NCBI GenBank assembly: GCA_904501755.1
Contig: CAJGBV010000002.1
Span: 62,001 to 126,000, forward strand
Length of the DNA stretch: 64,000 nt
Reading direction: 5' to 3'
From: Clostridiaceae bacterium
GTDB lineage: Bacteria; Bacillota; Clostridia; Oscillospirales; Acutalibacteraceae
Shown: positions 25,057-33,641 of the stretch, piece by piece
Layout: every line of letters starts with the position of its first letter
How positions within the stretch are numbered: position 1 is the first letter of the stretch
Translations under genes and position numbers: made by a program
Notes under the pieces: generated by a model
Database searches by the model: none
The model's input: only the letters and a program-made list of their open reading frames with translations
Told to the model about the DNA's origin: nothing

Positions 25057-25098
25057 TTGACAAACAAGAACCATTGTGTTAATATAATAAAGTCGCAA
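25057..25098 (+). promoter_or_regulatory. Promoter of tRNA-Leu with AAAGTCGCAA start region
   Basis: TTGACA (25057-25062), a 17-base spacer and TAATAT (25080-25085) form a good sigma-A promoter. Three bases later comes AAAGTCGCAA (25089-25098), which recurs at the same distance from the -10 box in the tRNA-Pro promoter at 62659. Confidence 0.8.
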
Positions 25099-25100
25099 AT

Positions 25101-25185
25101 GCGAGTGTGCTGGAACTGGCAGACAGGCACGTTTGAGGGGCGTGTGTTACATGACGTACGGGTTCAAGTCCCGTCACTCGCACCA
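25101..25185 (+). tRNA. tRNA-Leu (anticodon GAG)
   Basis: An 85-base class II tRNA with an encoded CCA. The acceptor stem GCGAGTG (25101-25107) pairs with CACTCGC (25175-25181), the discriminator is A, and the anticodon stem CACGT/GCGTG encloses the loop TTGAGGG with anticodon GAG. The long variable arm and the TΨC sequence GGGTTCAAGTCCC confirm Leu. It reads CUC and CUU codons. It is transcribed alone, with its own promoter and terminator. Confidence 0.95.
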
Positions 25186-25189
25186 AAAT

Positions 25190-25225
25190 CCGAAATGAAC
25201 TGTTTAGTTCGTTTCGGTTTTTTTA
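25190..25225 (+). terminator. Rho-independent terminator of tRNA-Leu
   Basis: Arms 25190-25200 and 25207-25217 (CCGAAATGAAC with GTTCGTTTCGG, one T-G wobble) close a TGTTTA loop and are followed by eight T. Confidence 0.92.
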
Positions 25226-25246
25226 TTTTGATTATTAGGAGTAGAT

Positions 25247-26659
25247 ATGAATAAATTAGGAAATTTAAAGCCTGAGAGGGTATTTTACTATTTTGAGCAA
25301 ATATGTGCAATTCCTCGTGGCTCAGGAAATATGGAAGAAATCAGCCAATTTTGTGTTGATTTTGCAAAGAAGAATAATCTTGAATATATCCGCGAAGAAA
25401 TAGGAAATGTTATTATTAAAAAAACCGCTTCTTTGGGTAAGGAAAACAGCCCCACAGTAATATTACAGGGACATCTTGATATGGTGTGTGAAAAAAATCC
25501 TGAATGTGATATTGATTTTTTAAAAGATGGAATTGATATTTATGTCGAGGATGGTTTTGTAAAGGCTCACGGCACTACATTGGGCGGTGATAACGGTATT
25601 GCTGTTGCTATGTGTATGGCTCTGCTTGAGAATAACAGTCTTTCACATCCCGCTATTGAGGTGCTTTTCACTGTTGATGAGGAAACAGGAATGTATGGTG
25701 CCGATGCACTTGACGGTTCTTTACTTGACGGTCGAATGCTTATTAATGTAGATTCTGAAGAAGAGGGAATATTTACAGTAAGCTGTGCGGGTGGAATAAG
25801 AACTTATTTCAATATGCCTTTTCAAACATTCAAAAACCGAAATAAATGTTATAAAATAACAGTAGACGGACTCTTAGGCGGACATTCGGGTGTTGATATT
25901 GATAAGGGCAGACTTAATGCAAATAAGGTGGCAGTGGATTTTTTAAACACACTTCCGAAATTTAATTTAATCAGTATTAACGGCGGTCTTAAGGATAATG
26001 CTATTCCTGCTAACTGCGAGGTTGTTATTTCTTCTGATTTTAATATAGAAGATTTTGTATATAAGTTTGTAAATTCCTATGACAAGCTTAATGATTTTGG
26101 CCTTAAAATTAAGGTTAAAGAGATTGATATGCTTGATTGTTGCCTTACCGATGAGTCTACAAAAAATGCAATTAACTTTTTGTCAGAAGTTCCAAACGGT
26201 ATTATAAAATGGAGCGAGGATATAAAGGGTCTTGTTCAGACCTCTCTTAATTTGGGCGTGTTGAAAACCGAGAAGAATATAATCCATTCTTCCTTTGCCC
26301 TCAGAAGCAGTGTAAACAGCGAAAAAGAGGAATTGGTAATTCGGCTTAAAGATTGTGCTGATAAATATAACTGCGAGTTTTGTGCTGAGGGGAGTTATCC
26401 TGCTTGGGAATATAATAAGAATTCTTTGCTTCGCGAAAAGATGATAAATGTATACGAAAAAATGTATAATAAAACCCCTGAAGTTATCGCTATTCACGCA
26501 GGTCTTGAATGCGGATTGCTCAGTGAAAAGCTTTCTGGCCTTGATGCCGTTTCTATCGGTCCTGATATGGCGGACATTCACACTCCTCGTGAACGACTGT
26601 CTGTTGAATCGGTTCAACGTGTTTATGACTACCTTATTAATCTGCTATCTGAAATGTAA
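25247..26659 (+). CDS. pepD: Aminoacyl-histidine dipeptidase, M20 family (PepD-like)
   Basis: A 470-residue metallopeptidase that hydrolyses dipeptides such as Xaa-His. The two-zinc site motifs are clear: QGHLDMVCEK (His and the catalytic Asp), GTTLGGDNGIA (bridging Asp), DEETGMYGA (catalytic and metal Glu), and the C-terminal GPDMADIHTPRE (His). A dimerisation/lid domain lies between about residues 190 and 380. It is likely cytoplasmic, serving peptide nutrition. A GGAGTAGAT site precedes the ATG. It has no operon partner. Confidence 0.92.
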   Translation: MNKLGNLKPERVFYYFEQICAIPRGSGNMEEISQFCVDFAKKNNLEYIREEIGNVIIKKTASLGKENSPTVILQGHLDMVCEKNPECDIDFLKDGIDIYVEDGFVKAHGTTLGGDNGIAVAMCMALLENNSLSHPAIEVLFTVDEETGMYGADALDGSLLDGRMLINVDSEEEGIFTVSCAGGIRTYFNMPFQTFKNRNKCYKITVDGLLGGHSGVDIDKGRLNANKVAVDFLNTLPKFNLISINGGLKDNAIPANCEVVISSDFNIEDFVYKFVNSYDKLNDFGLKIKVKEIDMLDCCLTDESTKNAINFLSEVPNGIIKWSEDIKGLVQTSLNLGVLKTEKNIIHSSFALRSSVNSEKEELVIRLKDCADKYNCEFCAEGSYPAWEYNKNSLLREKMINVYEKMYNKTPEVIAIHAGLECGLLSEKLSGLDAVSIGPDMADIHTPRERLSVESVQRVYDYLINLLSEM

Positions 26660-26670
26660 TGTATGATATT

Positions 26671-26701
26671 AAAAAGACAGGATTAAATTCCTGTCTTTTT
26701 T
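26671..26701. terminator. Bidirectional terminator between pepD and uxaC
   Basis: A stem AAAAAGACAGGA (26671-26682) pairs with TCCTGTCTTTTT (26689-26700). With T runs on both strands it can end both the pepD and the convergent uxaC transcripts. Confidence 0.9.
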
Positions 26702-26703
26702 TA

Positions 26704-28098
26704 CTATTCAGCAATTTTAAAATATTTAATTGAATTGTTGTAGCAAATATCCTCTATTACTTTACCTACAAACTCAATATCGTTTGTCATTTCGCCTTTC
26801 TCCATCATATCGCCAAGATAGTTACAGAGAATTCTGCGGAAATAATGATGTCTTGGGTAAGACAGGAAGGAACGGCTGTCGGTAAGCATACCAATAAATT
26901 TTGCGATATGTCCTGTAGCGGTTAGGTCTTTAAGATGGTTTTCCATACCAACCTTGTTATCCAAAAACCACCAGGCAGGTCCATACTGAATTTTGCCCTC
27001 TAATTCACTGCTCTGGAAACATCCGATTAGAGTTATTATTTCGGTATTCATTTTGGGGTTAAGATTAAAAACTATAACGGCGGGTAAGCTGTTTTCGCAG
27101 TTAAGCTTGTCAAAGAGCCTTGACATGTTCTTTATGCTATTGGTTTCACTTATACTGTCAAAGCCAGTGTCAAGACCGAGGGAATTAAGCATATTAGTGT
27201 TGTTGTTACGCATTGCACCTACATGAAGCTCGGTGCGGATATCGTATTTTGAATAAAGCTTCATAAGGAAATAGGTGAGATAGCCTTTGAAAATATTTGC
27301 TTCCTCATAACTGATTTTTTTGCCCTTATAGGCTTTTTTGTATACCTTTTCTGCAATAGCCTTGTCGTAGACAGGAAGTACTTGTTCAACGGCTATATCG
27401 CTGGCAGTACAGCCAACTTCAATAAACGCTTTAAGGCGAAGCTCAAGAGCGTCTTCCAAAGCACTAAGACTGTCAACGGTATGGGTCAGATCCTCAAGCT
27501 TTTTAAGATAATCAAGATAAGCTGCGGCTTCAATATTCATTATTTTGTCGCCGCGATATGCGGGAGCTACTCTGAAATTGTGATTTTTCTCAGCAATTTT
27601 TGTGAATGTTGTTAGGTCGTCAAATACCTCGTTAGTGGTGAAAATATGCTTAACGTTTGAACCTTCAATAAGCGACTGAGGGGTCACGTTGTTTTTAGAA
27701 ATATATTCGTTACATTCATCCCAAATTGCTGGGGCGTTTTCGGCGTTAATTTCTCTTTCACATCCAAAAAATTCCTTAAGCTCTACCTGTGACCAGTGGT
27801 ATAAAGGATTGCCAAAAGCAGTGCCCAAAACGGTACAATAGGTGATGAATTTCTCTTTGTTTGTAGAAACGCCTGTTATATACTTTTCGTCAATACCGTA
27901 ATTTCTCATAAGACGCCATTTATAATGGTCGCCTGCAAGCCAAATTTCAAAAATATCACCGAAAGGTTTGTTTTCAAGTATCTGTTTTTCGGATAGGTGA
28001 CAATGATAGTCAAAAATCGGCATATCCTTTGCATATTTATCATAAAGCTTTATAGATGTTTTGTTGTAAAGTAAAAAGTTGTCTTTTAAGTAACTCAT
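26704..28098 (-). CDS. uxaC: Uronate isomerase
   Basis: A 464-residue UxaC of normal length. It isomerises D-glucuronate to D-fructuronate and D-galacturonate to D-tagaturonate, the first step of hexuronate catabolism. The metal-site motif IFDYHCHLS lies near residue 30; later landmarks are LHVGAMRNNN and MLTDSRSFLSYPRHHYFRR. AGGAGG lies 7 bases before the ATG at 28098. Directly upstream on the same strand are remnants of what look like older operon genes. No other uronate pathway gene (uxaA, uxaB, kdgK, transporter) is in the window. Confidence 0.96.
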   Translation of the reverse strand: MSYLKDNFLLYNKTSIKLYDKYAKDMPIFDYHCHLSEKQILENKPFGDIFEIWLAGDHYKWRLMRNYGIDEKYITGVSTNKEKFITYCTVLGTAFGNPLYHWSQVELKEFFGCEREINAENAPAIWDECNEYISKNNVTPQSLIEGSNVKHIFTTNEVFDDLTTFTKIAEKNHNFRVAPAYRGDKIMNIEAAAYLDYLKKLEDLTHTVDSLSALEDALELRLKAFIEVGCTASDIAVEQVLPVYDKAIAEKVYKKAYKGKKISYEEANIFKGYLTYFLMKLYSKYDIRTELHVGAMRNNNTNMLNSLGLDTGFDSISETNSIKNMSRLFDKLNCENSLPAVIVFNLNPKMNTEIITLIGCFQSSELEGKIQYGPAWWFLDNKVGMENHLKDLTATGHIAKFIGMLTDSRSFLSYPRHHYFRRILCNYLGDMMEKGEMTNDIEFVGKVIEDICYNNSIKYFKIAE

Positions 28099-28108
28099 TA
28101 TAAGCCTC

Positions 28109-28225
28109 CTATAGTGTTACACCATCTTTGAATATTGCAATATCATAATAACCCTGTTCTTCACCCTTTGTCAAGTTGTCTTCGGCAATTTTTAAACAAA
28201 AATTAAATAATTCATCCTTAAGCAT
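28109..28225 (-). pseudogene. Short open frame, probable gene remnant upstream of uxaC
   Basis: A 38-codon frame starting ATG at 28225 and ending in TAG just before the uxaC ribosome binding site. The peptide (MLKDELFNFCLKIAEDN..., ending GYYDIAIFKDGVTL) looks protein-like, with a helical half and a GYYDIAIFKDG strand-turn, and I do not recognise it. With no ribosome binding site and decayed coding sequence next to it, it may be the 3' end of a lost gene; a real micro-protein cannot be excluded. Confidence 0.35.
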
Positions 28226-28242
28226 TTTTTATCGGCACCGTT

Positions 28243-28368
28243 TTATATTCTTCCTGCATCAAAATTTATCCCTTGTATCCAATTTTTGAATTCACCTATA
28301 TCGTCTTTATCAAGTGCAAATTTCCACGCACCGTCCAAAAAAGAAACCTTTCTTTTTATAATGTAGTT
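28243..28368 (-). pseudogene. Remnant of a glycoside hydrolase family 2 gene (N-terminal fragment)
   Basis: Read on the minus strand, an open stretch without a start codon encodes a fragment beginning VSFLDGAWKFALDKDDIGE and ending NFDAGRI before a TAA at 28243-28245. The pattern LDGxWKFxLDxxDxG is typical of the N-terminal sugar-binding domain of GH2 enzymes (beta-glucuronidase, beta-galactosidase). About 34 codons remain from a protein that is normally over 600 residues. Its position upstream of uxaC fits a lost beta-glucuronidase in a uronate operon (inference). The 28099-28426 gap holds this, the 38-codon frame and a promoter. Confidence 0.5.
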
Positions 28369-28374
28369 TTATTC

Positions 28375-28403
28375 TTGAAAACATTGTTTTTCTATGGTAA
28401 TAT
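28375..28403 (+). promoter_or_regulatory. Promoter of the histidine phosphatase/AraC unit
   Basis: TTGAAA (28375-28380), 17 bases, TAATAT (28398-28403). The ATG at 28427 follows 23 bases later, after AGAGGTG. Confidence 0.6.
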
Positions 28404-28426
28404 TATTTTAAGAGGTGTGTGAATTT

Positions 28427-29068
28427 ATGTCATGTAGACTGTTGTTTGTTCGTCATGGACAGAGTATAGGGAATTTCAATCGTTGTTTTCTTGGTCATAC
28501 CGACCTTGATTTGTCTGAATTGGGCTACTGTCAGGCTGAATTGGTTGGAAAATATTTGTCTGGGACTGATATTGATAAAATATATTCAAGTGATTTGATA
28601 CGTGCTTATAATACGGCTGTTCCATTGGCGCACAGTAAAAATCAAGAAATTATAAAAAGTAAAAAACTTCGCGAAATATTTGCAGGACAGTGGGAGGGTT
28701 TGCCTCTTTCTGTTATTGCAGAAAAATATAAAGCATCCTATGATATATGGCGTAATAATATCGGTAGGGCAATACCTGACGGTGGTGAAGCTATTCTTGA
28801 AGTACAAAAACGTATTGTTGACACAGTTACACAGATAGCCTTAGAAAATGATGGTAATACAGTTGTTATTTTTACCCACGCTACCGTCATAAGAACTTTT
28901 TTTGCCTTTGTTGAGGGGAAGAAATCCGATGAAATCAAGGATTTGCAATGGCCGTCAAATGCTTCGGTTAGTTGCGCAGTTTTTAACGATGGTGAATTTA
29001 AAGAGGATTATTACAGTAGGGATAATTTTCTTGGAAACTTGGGCACAAGTATTCCCGGTGGTGTGTGA
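28427..29068 (+). CDS. Histidine phosphatase family protein
   Basis: A 213-residue phosphoglycerate mutase-like phosphatase. The catalytic RHGQS motif lies at residues 8-12, SDLIRAYNTA follows, and the second catalytic His is in FTHATVIR. The enzyme removes phosphate from a small metabolite that cannot be identified. The ATG at 28427 is chosen because the RHG motif then sits at its usual place and AGAGGTG is upstream. Its stop overlaps the ATG of the AraC gene (TGATG), so it is co-translated with the probable rhamnose regulator, which hints at a sugar-phosphate substrate. Confidence 0.87.
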   Translation: MSCRLLFVRHGQSIGNFNRCFLGHTDLDLSELGYCQAELVGKYLSGTDIDKIYSSDLIRAYNTAVPLAHSKNQEIIKSKKLREIFAGQWEGLPLSVIAEKYKASYDIWRNNIGRAIPDGGEAILEVQKRIVDTVTQIALENDGNTVVIFTHATVIRTFFAFVEGKKSDEIKDLQWPSNASVSCAVFNDGEFKEDYYSRDNFLGNLGTSIPGGV

Positions 29069-30063
29069 TGAATAGAATTCTACTTGACAGACTTTCTGTT
29101 ATAACAAAGGAAGAAAAGGAAATTCTTAGAGATCCTACGAAATTGAATTTATCAAAATATGGTCTTGGCAAGTCGATGGTTGTGAACTGTCACAGATTGC
29201 TTCAAAGCGGCAATACCATTCAGATAAGACCTCATACACGTTTTATTGATTTTCCTGCACATAAGCATAATTATATTGAAATGGTTTATATGTGCAGTGG
29301 TAAAACCGTTCATAAGATAGATTTTGAAGATATCGTTTTAAATGAGGGCGAATTGTTAATATTAAATAGAAGCGCTTTGCACGAGGTAAAAAAAGCGGAT
29401 AAAGATGATATTGCAGTCAATTTTATTATACTTACCGAATTTTTTGACAGAGCAGCGCAAATGCTTGGTAAAGATGATAATTTGGTTGTTGACTTTCTTT
29501 TATCGAGTTTGTTTCAAGAAAATAAGAGCGTCAATTATCTTCATTTTGAGGTAGGGGAGATTCTTCCTATTCAGAACCTTCTTGAAAATTTAATATGGAC
29601 TATTGTTGAAGATGAACCAAATAAAAGCAGAATACAACAAACAACATTAGGGCTTTTATTGCTTTCGCTTGCAAACCACACTGATAAGCTTAAAACTAAT
29701 AGTAAAAATTCATACGGTTTTAAAAATGTTGTATTAAGATACATAGAAGAAAATTATAAAACTGCCACGCTTAATGAATTATCTAACGTTTTAGGAATGA
29801 AATTCAGTGCTGTAAGTAAACGTATTTCACGTCAGTTTAATTGCACTTTTAAGGATTTGGTTATGAGTAAGAGGCTTTCACAAGCTGAATATTTGCTGAA
29901 AAATTCAGATCTAACAATCAAAGAAATTATATTGGCGGTCGGTTATGAAAATGTTAGCTATTTTTATCGTTCTTTTAAAGAAAGATATATGGTTTCTCCG
30001 GCTGTGTTTAGAGGAAACTTAAAAAAAGAAATGTCGAATAAGGACAATGTTGTTTCGAAATAG
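29068..30063 (+). CDS. AraC family regulator, probable regulator of the rha operon
   Basis: A 331-residue protein. The N-terminal cupin-type sensor domain includes FPAHKHNYIEMVY, a common AraC-type beta-barrel motif. The two C-terminal helix-turn-helix motifs span about residues 220-320, ending AEYLLKNSDLTIKEIILAVGY and SYFYRSFKERYMVSPAVFR. It lies 67 bases before rhaA on the same strand, and an inverted repeat pair flanks the rha promoter, so activation of rhaADB by L-rhamnose is likely (inference). The start overlaps the phosphatase stop. Confidence 0.87.
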   Translation: MNRILLDRLSVITKEEKEILRDPTKLNLSKYGLGKSMVVNCHRLLQSGNTIQIRPHTRFIDFPAHKHNYIEMVYMCSGKTVHKIDFEDIVLNEGELLILNRSALHEVKKADKDDIAVNFIILTEFFDRAAQMLGKDDNLVVDFLLSSLFQENKSVNYLHFEVGEILPIQNLLENLIWTIVEDEPNKSRIQQTTLGLLLLSLANHTDKLKTNSKNSYGFKNVVLRYIEENYKTATLNELSNVLGMKFSAVSKRISRQFNCTFKDLVMSKRLSQAEYLLKNSDLTIKEIILAVGYENVSYFYRSFKERYMVSPAVFRGNLKKEMSNKDNVVSK

Positions 30064-30067
30064 GTTA

Positions 30068-30119
30068 TTTACAAACTTATGTTTTAGTAGTATTATTTAA
30101 GTAAAGTATTGTTTGTAAA
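30068..30119 (+). promoter_or_regulatory. rhaADB promoter flanked by inverted half-sites
   Basis: TTTACA (30068-30073), 17 bases and TATTAT (30091-30096) form a sigma-A-like promoter. The sequence TTTACAAAC (30068-30076), covering the -35 box, recurs inverted as GTTTGTAAA (30111-30119) next to the rhaA ribosome binding site. The paired 9-bp arms are 34 bases apart. Candidate operator for the adjacent AraC regulator. Confidence 0.5.
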
Positions 30120-30130
30120 GGAGAAATATT

Positions 30131-31372
30131 ATGAGTTATTTATCTGCAAAGGAAAAATACGCTGCTATTGGTATTGATACCGAGGCTGCTATCGAAAGAC
30201 TGAAAAATATTGCTGTTTCTATGCATTGCTGGCAGGGTGACGATGTTGGTGGTTTCGATAGCAAAGAGGCGCTGTCCGGTGGTATTCAGACTACCGGTAA
30301 TTATCCCGGTAAGGCTACAACTCCACAGGAACTTATGGCTGATATGGACAAAGCATTATCTCTTATTCCCGGTAAGCATCGTATTAATCTTCACGCTTGC
30401 TACGCTGTGTTTGAAAACGGCGAGTGGGCTGACAGAGATGCTCTTGCTCCTGCTCATTTTGCTAAATGGGTTGAATTTGCTAAAGAAAGAGGCTTGGGTA
30501 TTGACTTTAATCCTACCTTCTTCTCACATCCAAAGGCTTCGGGTATGACTCTTGCTTCTGCCGATGAAGAAATTCGTACATTCTGGGTTAATCACGCAAA
30601 GTGCTGTCTTAAAATCGCTGAGTATTTCGCAAATGAACTGAATACGTTTTGTACTCTTAATATCTGGATACCTGATGGTATGAAGGATATTCCTGCTGAC
30701 AGAATCGGTCCAAGAGCTCGTCTTAAGAAATCTCTTGACGAAATCTTTGCTACAGATTTTGATAGAAGTAAGGTTTATGTAACTCTTGAATCTAAGGTGT
30801 TCGGTATAGGTGTTGAGTCATACACTGTAGGTAGTGCCGAGTTCTATCTTACCTATGCCGCTAAAAACGATATAATGCCTCTTATGGATAACGGACATTA
30901 TCATCCTACAGAATATGTTTCGGATAAGATTCCTACAATGCTTCTGTTTAATGATAAAATCGCTTTACATATTACCCGTCCTGTTCGTTGGGACTCTGAC
31001 CATGTTGTTCTTCTTGATGATGAAACCAAGGAAATGGCAAAGGAAATAGTTAAGAATAACGCTCTCCAACGTGTAATTATGGCTCTTGACTATTTTGATG
31101 CTTCTATTAATCGTGTTGCTGCTTGGATTGTTGGTATGCGTAACTGGCAGAAGGCACTTCTTTCGTCTATGCTTACTCCATGGGATGAACTTAAAAAGCT
31201 TCAGGACAATGAAGATTTTACCGCACTTATGGTTACAAACGAAGCGCTTAAATGTTATCCATTCGGTGAGGTTTGGAATGAATTCTGTAACAGAATGGGT
31301 GTGCTGATGGATGATGAATGGTACGCTGAAATCAAGAAGTATGAAAATGATGTACTTTTAAAGAGAGGTTAA
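30131..31372 (+). CDS. rhaA: L-rhamnose isomerase
   Basis: A 413-residue RhaA that converts L-rhamnose to L-rhamnulose using a Mn2+ TIM barrel. Family landmarks are MHCWQGDDVGGFD, HACYAV, LDFNPTFFSHPKA-like GIDFNPTFFSHPKA, TLESKVFGIG, and LMDNGHYHPTE for metal binding. The length is normal. AAGGAGAAA precedes the ATG. It is the first gene of a tight rhaA-rhaD-rhaB operon. No rhamnose transporter or mutarotase is in the window. Confidence 0.96.
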   Translation: MSYLSAKEKYAAIGIDTEAAIERLKNIAVSMHCWQGDDVGGFDSKEALSGGIQTTGNYPGKATTPQELMADMDKALSLIPGKHRINLHACYAVFENGEWADRDALAPAHFAKWVEFAKERGLGIDFNPTFFSHPKASGMTLASADEEIRTFWVNHAKCCLKIAEYFANELNTFCTLNIWIPDGMKDIPADRIGPRARLKKSLDEIFATDFDRSKVYVTLESKVFGIGVESYTVGSAEFYLTYAAKNDIMPLMDNGHYHPTEYVSDKIPTMLLFNDKIALHITRPVRWDSDHVVLLDDETKEMAKEIVKNNALQRVIMALDYFDASINRVAAWIVGMRNWQKALLSSMLTPWDELKKLQDNEDFTALMVTNEALKCYPFGEVWNEFCNRMGVLMDDEWYAEIKKYENDVLLKRG

Positions 31373-31377
31373 TTAGT

Positions 31378-32199
31378 ATGAAAGTTTTAGATGCTCAGTT
31401 TGTTAAAGGCTTTATTCGTATGGCTGATGATGGTTGGAATCAGGGTTGGCATGAAAGAAACGGTGGTAATCTGACCTACCGCATTAAACCTGAAGAGGTA
31501 GAGTCTATTAAAGAAAATTTTACATTTGATCGTGATTGGACTCCTATTGGAACCAGTGTTCCAAAACTTGCTGGCGAGTATTTTATGACTACAGGCAGTG
31601 GTAAATATTTCCGCAATGTTATCCTTGATGCTGAGTCTAATACAGGTATTGTTGAAATTGATGGTAAGGGTGAAAATTTCCGTATCGTATGGGGTCTTAC
31701 AGGTGGTGCAAGACCTACAAGCGAGCTTCCGAGCCATCTTATGAACCATGAGGTTAAAAAAGAAATAAGCGGTGGTAAGCATAGAGTTATATATCACGCT
31801 CACCCTGCAAATACTATTGCTCTTACTTTTGTACTTCCTCTTACTGACGAAGTGTTTACAAGAGAAATTTGGGAAATGGCTACCGAATGTCCTGTTGTAT
31901 TTCCCGATGGTATCGGTGTAGTGCCTTGGATGGTTCCCGGTGGTAGAGATATTGCTGTTGCTACAAGCCAGCTTATGAAAAAATATGATGTTGCTATATG
32001 GGCACATCACGGTATGTTCTGTTCGGGTGAGGATTTTGATTTAACCTTCGGTCTTATGCACACCGTTGAAAAAGCTGCTGAAATTCTTGTAAAAGTAAGA
32101 AGTATGGCAGGCGATAAACGTCAGACAATTTTACCTGATGATTTCAGAAATCTTGCTAAAGATTTCGGTCTGACTCTTCCTGAAAAATTCTTGAAATAA
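31378..32199 (+). CDS. rhaD: Rhamnulose-1-phosphate aldolase
   Basis: A 273-residue class II aldolase of the RhaD/AraD/FucA family. It cleaves L-rhamnulose-1-phosphate to dihydroxyacetone phosphate and L-lactaldehyde. The zinc site and family motifs are visible: NGGNLTYRI near residue 29, TTGSGKYF, the HAHP-type metal motif YHAHPANT, and IWAHHGMFCSG. It starts 5 bases after rhaA. AGAGAGG is the ribosome binding site. Confidence 0.96.
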   Translation: MKVLDAQFVKGFIRMADDGWNQGWHERNGGNLTYRIKPEEVESIKENFTFDRDWTPIGTSVPKLAGEYFMTTGSGKYFRNVILDAESNTGIVEIDGKGENFRIVWGLTGGARPTSELPSHLMNHEVKKEISGGKHRVIYHAHPANTIALTFVLPLTDEVFTREIWEMATECPVVFPDGIGVVPWMVPGGRDIAVATSQLMKKYDVAIWAHHGMFCSGEDFDLTFGLMHTVEKAAEILVKVRSMAGDKRQTILPDDFRNLAKDFGLTLPEKFLK

Positions 32200-32211
32200 A
32201 GGAGTAGGGTA

Positions 32212-33606
32212 ATGAAGTATTATCTTGCGATAGATTTAGGTGCATCGAGCGGACGGCACATTCTTGCACATACCGAGAATGGAAAGCTTGTACTTGAAGA
32301 AATACACCGCTTTAAAAATGGATTTGATAATAAAAATGGTACTCTTTGTTGGGATACAGAAAGACTTTTTTCAGAAATAATGATTGGTATGAAAAAATGT
32401 GCACAGCTTGGAAAAATACCCGAGTCTGTTGCTATTGATACCTGGGGCGTAGACTTTGTTTTGCTTGACAGTGAAGATAATATCATTGGTGATTCTGTTT
32501 GTTATCGCGATTCAAGAACCAACGGAATGGATGTTGAGCTTTCTAAGATAATAAGCGAAGAGGATTTATATAAAAAAACAGGTATACAAAAACAACTTTT
32601 CAATACTTCATATCAGCTACTTAGTATTAAGCTTAATCATTCTGAATATTTTGATCAAGCAAAAACATTCCTGTTTATTCCTGAATATCTTACGTTTTTG
32701 CTGTCGGGTAAAAAGGCAAGTGAATATACTATTGCTTCCACCAGTCAGTTACTTAATGCAAATAGCAAGGATTGGGATTTTGATCTTATTGAAAAAATGG
32801 GTATTCCTAAAGAAATTTTCTGTCCCATTCACCGTCCGGGAACTGTTGTGGGTAATCTAACTCCTGAAGTTAAAAAAGAACTTGGATACGATACTAAGGT
32901 AATTCTTACTGCAGCTCATGATACAGCGAGTGCTATTGCCGCTTTGCCTACTCAAGAGGATAATACTCTTTATATCAGCTCAGGCACTTGGTCACTTCTT
33001 GGTACTGAGAGTATGTATCCATTATGTTCACGTGATAGCATGCTTGCTAATTTTACAAATGAGGGCGGATATGATTACCGCTTCCGTTTCCTTAAGAATA
33101 TAATGGGACTTTGGATGATGCAGTCGGTCAGAAGAGAGTGGAAAGAGGAAATAGGCTTCGGTGAAATTTCCAATATGGCAAGAGAATCTGACATAACCTC
33201 CTGTGTTGACCCTCAGAGCAATGTTTTCTTTGCCCCTGATTCGATGATTGTTGCTGTTAAGGAAGAATGTAAACGTACAGGTCAGAAAACCCCTGAAACT
33301 TTAGGTGAAATTGCTAAGGTTATTTATAATAGTCTGTCTGAATGTTATGCTACTGCTATTAAACAAATTGAAGACATAACCGGAATTACTTATTCATCTA
33401 TTGCAATTGTAGGTGGCGGCTCGCAGGATTCATATCTCAATGAACTTACTGCAAAAGCTTCCGGTAAAAAGGTAAGTGCAGGGCCGACAGAGGCAACCGC
33501 TTTGGGTAACATTATTATTCAGATGATGGCGCTTGATGATATTTGCGACCTTAAATCTGCAAGAAAGATAATTGCAAAATCTTTTGATATTAAATACTTT
33601 GGATAA
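32212..33606 (+). CDS. rhaB: Rhamnulokinase
   Basis: A 464-residue FGGY-family sugar kinase that phosphorylates L-rhamnulose at O1. The N-terminal ATP-binding DLGASSGRHI, the substrate-region IDTWGVDFVLLD and the C-terminal IVGGGSQDSYLN loop are present. It is the last gene of the operon, 12 bases after rhaD, preceded by AAAGGAG. The pathway order here is A-D-B rather than B-A-D as in E. coli. A hairpin terminator follows. Confidence 0.95.
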   Translation: MKYYLAIDLGASSGRHILAHTENGKLVLEEIHRFKNGFDNKNGTLCWDTERLFSEIMIGMKKCAQLGKIPESVAIDTWGVDFVLLDSEDNIIGDSVCYRDSRTNGMDVELSKIISEEDLYKKTGIQKQLFNTSYQLLSIKLNHSEYFDQAKTFLFIPEYLTFLLSGKKASEYTIASTSQLLNANSKDWDFDLIEKMGIPKEIFCPIHRPGTVVGNLTPEVKKELGYDTKVILTAAHDTASAIAALPTQEDNTLYISSGTWSLLGTESMYPLCSRDSMLANFTNEGGYDYRFRFLKNIMGLWMMQSVRREWKEEIGFGEISNMARESDITSCVDPQSNVFFAPDSMIVAVKEECKRTGQKTPETLGEIAKVIYNSLSECYATAIKQIEDITGITYSSIAIVGGGSQDSYLNELTAKASGKKVSAGPTEATALGNIIIQMMALDDICDLKSARKIIAKSFDIKYFG

Positions 33607-33608
33607 AA

Positions 33609-33640
33609 AAATAACACTCCCTATGGAGTGTTATTTAAAT
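33609..33640. terminator. Terminator between rhaB and the convergent XRE gene
   Basis: Arms AATAACACTCC (33610-33620) and GGAGTGTTATT (33625-33635) form an 11-bp stem with loop CTAT. A-rich and T-rich flanks allow function in both directions. Confidence 0.85.
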
Positions 33641-33641
33641 T

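Noticed and set aside
25051..25254. A 67-codon frame across tRNA-Leu
   Set aside because: It includes the promoter, tRNA and terminator and overlaps pepD's start; not a gene.
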